DNA of 25,251 nucleotides from Parachlorella kessleri (taxonomy: Eukaryota > Chlorophyta > Trebouxiophyceae > Chlorellales > Chlorellaceae), in contig BBXU01000126.1 in NCBI GenBank assembly GCA_001598975.1, positions 1 to 25,251 of the forward strand. The letters run 5' to 3'. The notes beneath the pieces were generated by a model. The model was not told the DNA's origin. It ran no database searches and saw only the letters and a list, made by a program, of their open reading frames with translations. Both the position numbers and the translations under genes were made by a program. Below are positions 20,217 to 25,251 of the stretch, one piece after another. Each line of letters begins with the position of its first letter. The first letter of the stretch is position 1.

Positions 20217-22818
20217 TTATAGTTCCTCATGGTAGCTATAGTCTGCCTCCGGCTCAGTCACTCCATAGAAAGCATGCGCATTCTCCAAGCACTCTTCCAG
20301 CGTCAGCCGCCTGTCATGGTTTGTGTCAGCCATGGTCATCATGTGGTCACTTTGCAGCCGCGCATAGCGGGCCTCATTGGGGTGCAGGTCGTTGAATGCA
20401 GCCCGCAGCTCCTCAGCTTCTAGCCGCTCATCGCCACTGCTGTCGAGCCATATGAACTTGCGTCGGGCCCGCTCTTTATCCCTCTCATCGTCCCACTGCT
20501 CGTCTTCCTGGGCCTGTGGCACAGGTAGGGTATCAATCAACCAGGTGGGCGGCAGGTGTGTGCAATGGGTAAGACTAAGCCAGCATGCCAATGCCGTGCG
20601 TCAGAGACGAACACAGGCACAGCCGGGCATGATGAGAAGCAGCACAACTAATGCGCCAGCGCTGATATAGCTCACACAACATGCCAGGTCATACGCTGTA
20701 CGCACGCCTGTGATGGGCAAAAACTGCCATATAAAACGCTGGCAAGCAGCTGCGGAAAAGCTGACCCACAACTCCAACGTCAAGCAGAGCCCCAGCAGTC
20801 AGCATATCCACTCCTTCTTTCAGATGGCACACCCTCCCAAGAGCAGATATACATGCAAAGGATACGACGCAGATGCACACGCACACAGCGAGCAACAGCA
20901 CACCTCCCAAAGGTAGAATGAGCTCCAGTAGCCGTGGTAGAACTCATCAAAGTCCAGGACCCCATCGTGGTCATCATCCCTGGGAACAGGCATGGTAAGG
21001 AGCTCAAAACCCATCATACATGCCCCTACTCGAGTTTCTCCATGTCACAGCTACAGGATGTTCTGCAGCAGTACGTGTGCACTTCTAAGCATTGGCGACC
21101 GACCGTGCTCTCAGCGCCGTGTCAAGTTCCCCAGGCTTGCGTCTTTTCTATTATCAACCAAACAGATCAATGCCTGCCGGAGCAGTTGTTCCTCACAATG
21201 CAGGCCGGTTCCTCTCTTTCTGAAATGATGCACAGGGCAACAACTGAGGACCTCAAACCTTAGGTAGACGTCCTGACGCAGTACGTGGTGCTTAAGCCGC
21301 TCATTGAGGCTCTCCTCAGGATTCTGAAACTCATAGTACTCAATGCGTGAGAGCTTATCATCACCATCTCGGTCTGCCAGCTTGAATGCTGTCTGCAAGC
21401 AGGGGCACTCAGCTTAGAGGTCATCGGATCGCACTTTTGGCTGCTTGTGTGACAATGGTCCTGCCTACCACAGCTGCAAGCGCGGCAAGTATAATTAGCA
21501 GGTGCAAGTAGGGTGCGTCTTCAGCACTGCCGCCACAGCTAGGCAGGGCTCCTAACGCCATGCGGATGTTCATGCACCCTCAATTTGCCAGCCCCTAACC
21601 AATTATCTACCCGTCGCTCCAGTCCAGCACAGGGCCACCCGCTTGCTGCAGCAGGGATTACCTGCTGCCCCTGCTGTCACGTTTTTCAATGGGCCTCCTC
21701 CTCCTGTTGCTGCCGACCCACCCCTGCCCAGCCCCAATCTATCCCCAGCCCCCTACCTTGATGGTACCCAGCCAGTCTTCAAAGTTGGCCACCTCTGACA
21801 CATTTCCTAGTGACAAGTCCTCCTCTTCTTCATTGATGCCCGCCATGTACTCCTTGAAGGATATGTACCCATCCTTGTCGGTGTCCGTGCGATTAAACTC
21901 CCGCTCGTTGCGCCGCCGTGATGCGCGCCTGCCATTCTCGGCATGCCAGTGCCATAGCTCCTCAGCATCTATGTAGCCGTCACGGTTGAGGTCCAGCTGC
22001 GGAAAGATCTGCACGCTACAAGCAACCAAGACAAATTTGTGCTACCCACATGGCTAAGTGCTGTGCTGAACTTGCCTAGACAGCTTTCTGGCAGCATGGC
22101 CAGCAGAAATTCATTGGCAATGACATCACCTTCCTGTGGCGCAAAACAAGTCATAGATTCAAAGGGTGGTAGGGATAATCTTCAAAGAGCCTGCCAGCAC
22201 CCATTTGCTCGCTTCGCAGCATCCTCGGCATAGCAGAAATAGTCACTCAGACACCTCACCTCTTTAAGACGCCGCCGCACATCCTCATCCTCGTCCACAA
22301 CAGAGGGAGTGTCCTCCAGGCCTAGGTCCTCAGTGCTAGCGTCCCCATGTTGCACAGCAAATTCTGGATCGAAGGCAGCCCGGCCCAGTTGCTCAAGTGT
22401 AAAAGTTTTTTCCTCCTGTGGAAGTGGTGGGCCAGTGTGAAAGATATGTCTGCTTATGCGCGCTGTGTAGCGCGAGGCAATGGCAGACCCTAGCGGTGCA
22501 AGCATAGAACAAGTACTGGCTAGCTGCAAATGCAAGATTTACTGGCACGAACGACTGTAGCCAGCTTGCAAGTGTCACACTGCCAGCAACCTCTTACCGT
22601 CTGGGCCCTGCGGCCCCACCGCTTTATTGGGCGATGAAACTCCTTTGCGTGGCCACCAAACTCTCGAATAGCCAGGCACTGCTGGATTCCTAGGATGAGG
22701 ATGAATGCTGCCCAGCTCGTCCTTAACGCCTGCAAACGAGCAGCCTCAAAGTATTGAGGCGCAAGAAGTACTGTGCGAGAGTAATACAGCTTGATCAGCA
22801 CACATTCATCACCGGCAT
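20217..22818 (-). CDS. ER six-EF-hand calcium-binding protein (calumenin/reticulocalbin, CREC type)
   Basis: Minus-strand exons in transcript order: 22818-22813, 22729-22598, 22415-22260, 22133-22050, 22008-21757, 21392-21259, 20979-20904, 20513-20217. Phases agree, giving about 378 aa. Joining the tiny first exon (Met-Pro) to exon 2 produces a signal peptide: ALRTSWAAFILILGIQQCLA, with cleavage likely near residue 22. Six EF-hand loops are visible: DLNRDGYIDAEE (132-143), DTDKDGYISFKE (168-179), DRDGDDKLSRIE (217-228), DDDHDGVLDFDE (256-267), DSSGDERLEAEE (304-315) and DTNHDRRLTLEE (343-354). The last two, and the third, lack Gly at loop position 6 and may bind calcium more weakly. The C-terminus is HEEL, a variant of the HDEL/KDEL retrieval signal, which with the signal peptide places the protein in the ER lumen. 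CREC proteins buffer calcium and assist secretory-protein folding. Doubtful points are the first exon and the exon 4/5 intron, which is only 41 bases in this model; an alternative with ends 22072/22015 keeps the frame too. Confidence 0.86.
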
Positions 22819-23139
22819 TTTCTTCACTAGCCAGGTGAGCGGCAGGTCAGTGTTACTTCACAATGTCAGAGCGTTTAGCTAGCTACCAAAGCGCACATAC
22901 AGGCTCCTTGGCTTAATATGGCGATGGCTCCGACATGGTATTAGCAGCAGGCGCAGCAGGGCGCCGAAATGATGGGGCCCAGAGGGGTCGCTTGCGGGTA
23001 CTCAGCTCTGCGTTCGAGCCTTGGATTTTGTATCGGACGTGTGATGCGGCTCTTCCTATTCCGTAGGTGGCTTGTTCGTCGGACGTGACAGCTTTGTAAG
23101 CCCTGTGCTCACATCTAGCACGAGGGGGGTAACCAGGCA
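22819..23139. promoter_or_regulatory. Divergent intergenic region, probable bidirectional promoter
   Basis: These 321 bases separate the start codons of the EF-hand gene (minus) and the LRR-Kelch gene (plus). The interval is compact enough that the two promoters probably overlap. I saw no clear TATA box on either strand. Co-regulation is possible but not shown by the sequence. Confidence 0.45.
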
Positions 23140-25251
23140 ATGGAGGAGCCCGTGCCAGCGCTCGAGCAGCGCTTGAAAGAGTGCAGGGAGGGAGAGGCCC
23201 AGGCAGCATTGCTTGTAAACCTGTCATACCTGGAGGGCGGCCTGCCCCACGACTTTGTGCCCCTGGTCTTGAGAGTAAACCCTCACGTTACGGAGTTGGA
23301 CTTGTCCAGGTTTGTTGCTGGTACAGCGAGACTTGCCTGGCTTTTTGCTGTATCCTGTTTGCTGAAGGTCAACTTGTTGCTGTGCAGCAACCAGCTGAGC
23401 TGCCTACCTGACAACCTGTCAGACCTCAAGGAGCTGAGGGTGCTGCGCTGCAAGTATAATGCACTACAGGTAACACTGGATGCAGCTAGGAACCGGGCCA
23501 CATGGGTGCACTTGGTCAGGCTCCTAATGGTGGGCTGTGGTGCTTAAGCGCATCCCAGCTACCACCGTGACCTTGGTTGACTGCACCGCAGGGGCTGCCA
23601 TCAGTGCTAGCATCTCTTCCAAGGCTTTCTGTGCTGGAGCTTGCGGGAAACCAAATTGGAGACCTAGACGCCAGTGTCTTGCAGCATCTGACCTCCCTCA
23701 GGTGCCTAGCAAGCCTGTCAGAGAGTTAATGCCCTGGGCAGTCGTGCCAATGGCTTTGAATGCCTGCCTGGCATTCACAATCGCCAAGCTGCAACGATGC
23801 CAACCTGGTATGTGACTCTGCCCTTGTGAGGCGCAGGGACCTGGACTTGTCTGGCAACGGGCTGAGGACCCTGCCAGAGGTAGTGGCGACCCTGCCCAGG
23901 CTTGAGCGTCTCAGGCTGGGCAACAATGCCCTTGAGCATGTGAGTTAGCACCCTCAATTAGCCACACCCGTTCTAGACTTCCACCCTTGCTTTCTGCAAG
24001 ATCATCCTGTGCTGCTTACCACTCCTCTTAGGGGTCTGAAATACTCACTTGAAAGTCACCCTCCAGTGCCTTGACTGTCGCAGCTACCAGCAGAAGTGGG
24101 CTCCTGTCCTGCACTAGTGCGGCTGGATGTGTCCTCCAACCGGCTTCTGGACCTGCCAGCCAGCCTGACGCAGTTGCAGAAGATCCAACGCATTGATGCC
24201 AAGAGCAACTTTTTGACCCGCGTCCCTCCTTGCCTGGGCCACCTCAGGGCGCTCAAAGAGTTCGACTTAAGGTGGGGGACCCAAGGGCTGTCGAGCTGGC
24301 CCATGCAAAACAAAGCTTAGGTACCGCCAGTATTGGAGGGCACTCCTCCAACAGCTTACTTGCCTAGGGTAGTGCTGCTTGTGCCACTTTCATATGATGC
24401 TAGAGTGTGCAAGGTTCCTGCGTCCATGCAGGTACAACCGCCTTGCCAAGAATTACCATCAAGCTACAGAGAAGGGCCTGGCCCGCTTCTTGTCCTTCCT
24501 GAGGGATGAGGAGGAGATTGAGCGACTTGCTGATATTGACCGGAACAAGCCAGTGGGGCTCCAGGCAAGGCCGGCAAGGGCTGTCTTAGTGTGCCAGTGT
24601 GGTTTTTCGATATCAGAATCAAGCGTAGACAAGCAGAGGACCCTGCCTAGCAGTGTGCAGTGCATCAGTCTTGCAAGCTGCCATTACGGTACCCCGGAAA
24701 CTGTAGAGGACCTAATATCTGTGGTGAGGTTCGCAGGTCGGTCCCTGCATGGTGTACAAGTGCCGAGCAGTCACTGAGGAGCTGCTGCCCAGCCTGGGCA
24801 CAGCCAGTGAGGAGGAGTACCCCTGGGTTCGCAGCGGCCATGCCCTGTGTGTGGCTGGCAAGACCACGTTCATGTTTGGAGGTAAAGTAGTGGTTCCATT
24901 CCTAAATTATGCGCCAGCTGAGGCTGTAACACTGAACGTAACACTTGCCTGGCTTTTCAAGGTTGAGTTTGGGCAACATCGGCAAGGCGTCCGGCCTGGA
25001 TGGCAAGCACACCTCCGTTACTACTCGCTGCAGGGTCGGTGTTGAAAGACGACGGCAGGAAGACCGCTGACCTCTTCTGGGTTTGTAGAGACCGCATGGA
25101 GTGGCGGCTTCAGCCAACCAAAGGCGACAAGCCCTGTCCACGAGATGGCCACTGCATGGTGTATGACCCTGTGCGGGAGAGGTATGCTCTGCCAGTATGT
25201 CACTTACCACATCACAAGCCGGCCGTGTGGTGCTGCACCGTCTGTGTGTGT
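23140..25251 (+). CDS. Leucine-rich-repeat plus Kelch-repeat protein, 5' part
   Basis: Exons seen: 23140-23309, 23388-23469, 23592-23701, 23837-23939, 24084-24271, 24432-24564, 24737-24881, 25034-25181. The gene continues past the window edge, since the last exon ends in a donor (GTATGC) in phase 2. About 359 residues are visible. After a helical N-terminus come about eight LRRs, for example VTELDLSSNQLSCLPDNLSD (split by an intron after LDL), LSVLELAGNQIGDL, DLDLSGNGLRTLPEVVATLP, LERLRLGNNAL, LVRLDVSSNRLLDLPASL and IQRIDAKSNFLTRVP. A charged segment (LARFLSFLRDEEEIERLADI) follows. Kelch-type repeats then begin: RSGHALCVAGKTTFMFGG, SVLKDDGRKTADLFW, and PCPRDGHCMVYDP, with the family's paired Gly and Trp/Tyr positions. 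LRRs and Kelch propellers both mediate protein binding, so a scaffold or substrate-adaptor role is likely; no catalytic domain is visible in this part. Several LRR introns split at the same place in the repeat, suggesting repeat duplication with introns. Exon 6 seems to use a GC donor (CAG|GCAAGG at 24565); the alternative is GT at 24556 after NKP. Confidence 0.86.

Noticed and set aside
22072..22077. GC-AG donor CTAG|GCAAGT in the EF-hand gene
   Set aside because: The site fits the GC-donor consensus but leaves phase 1, which neither nearby acceptor (22015 or 22008) can continue.
1..25251. Mobile elements, CRISPR arrays, prokaryotic defence or phage genes
   Set aside because: No transposase, reverse transcriptase, terminal repeats, regular spacer arrays or bacterial-style operons were seen. 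The exon-intron structure throughout is that of nuclear eukaryotic genes.

Overview
This window is intron-rich, moderately GC-rich nuclear DNA from a eukaryote, most likely a chlorophyte green alga. The evidence is short GT-AG introns of roughly 40-700 bases, exons whose phases join cleanly, a plant-type GH5_7 mannanase, plant/algal-style protein architectures, and a candidate TGTAA polyadenylation signal behind one gene. A trebouxiophyte such as a Coccomyxa-like alga would fit the intron density and base composition, but that is a guess. I saw no bacterial operon, transposon, CRISPR array, tRNA or rRNA. Exon models were built by hand from reading frame, GT/AG sites and phase agreement, so single boundaries may be off.

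Layout: six protein genes. (1) 764-4045, plus: GRWD1/Rrb1-type WD40 ribosome-biogenesis protein, 9 exons, about 446 aa. (2) 4410-8717, plus: membrane-anchored GH5_7 endo-beta-mannanase with a cysteine-rich C-terminal module, 12 exons, about 581 aa. (3) 9709-15974, minus: SWT1-like RNA endonuclease with an N-terminal GYF domain, a PIN domain, a very long Gln-rich linker in one 1.69 kb exon, and a C-terminal Swt1-type HEPN-like region, 13 exons, about 1124 aa. (4) 16494-19156, plus: R3H-domain protein with ankyrin repeats and a serine/arginine-repeat tail, 8 exons, about 411 aa. (5) 20217-22818, minus: secretory-pathway six-EF-hand calcium-binding protein (calumenin/reticulocalbin, CREC type) ending in HEEL, 8 exons, about 378 aa. 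(6) 23140 to beyond the window, plus: leucine-rich-repeat plus Kelch protein, 8 exons visible.

Genes 1 and 2 are head to tail. Genes 2/3 and 4/5 are convergent. Genes 3/4 and 5/6 are divergent, sharing short intergenic spaces (about 520 and 320 bases) that probably hold bidirectional promoters. No common pathway links the six genes. Three (GRWD1, SWT1-like, R3H) have RNA or ribosome themes, and two (mannanase, CREC protein) belong to the secretory pathway.

The most unusual items are the GYF-PIN-polyQ-HEPN architecture of gene 3, the altered active-site surroundings and appended Cys-rich module of the mannanase, the R3H-ankyrin fusion with its RRS(L/I/V)D tail, and the LRR-Kelch fusion.
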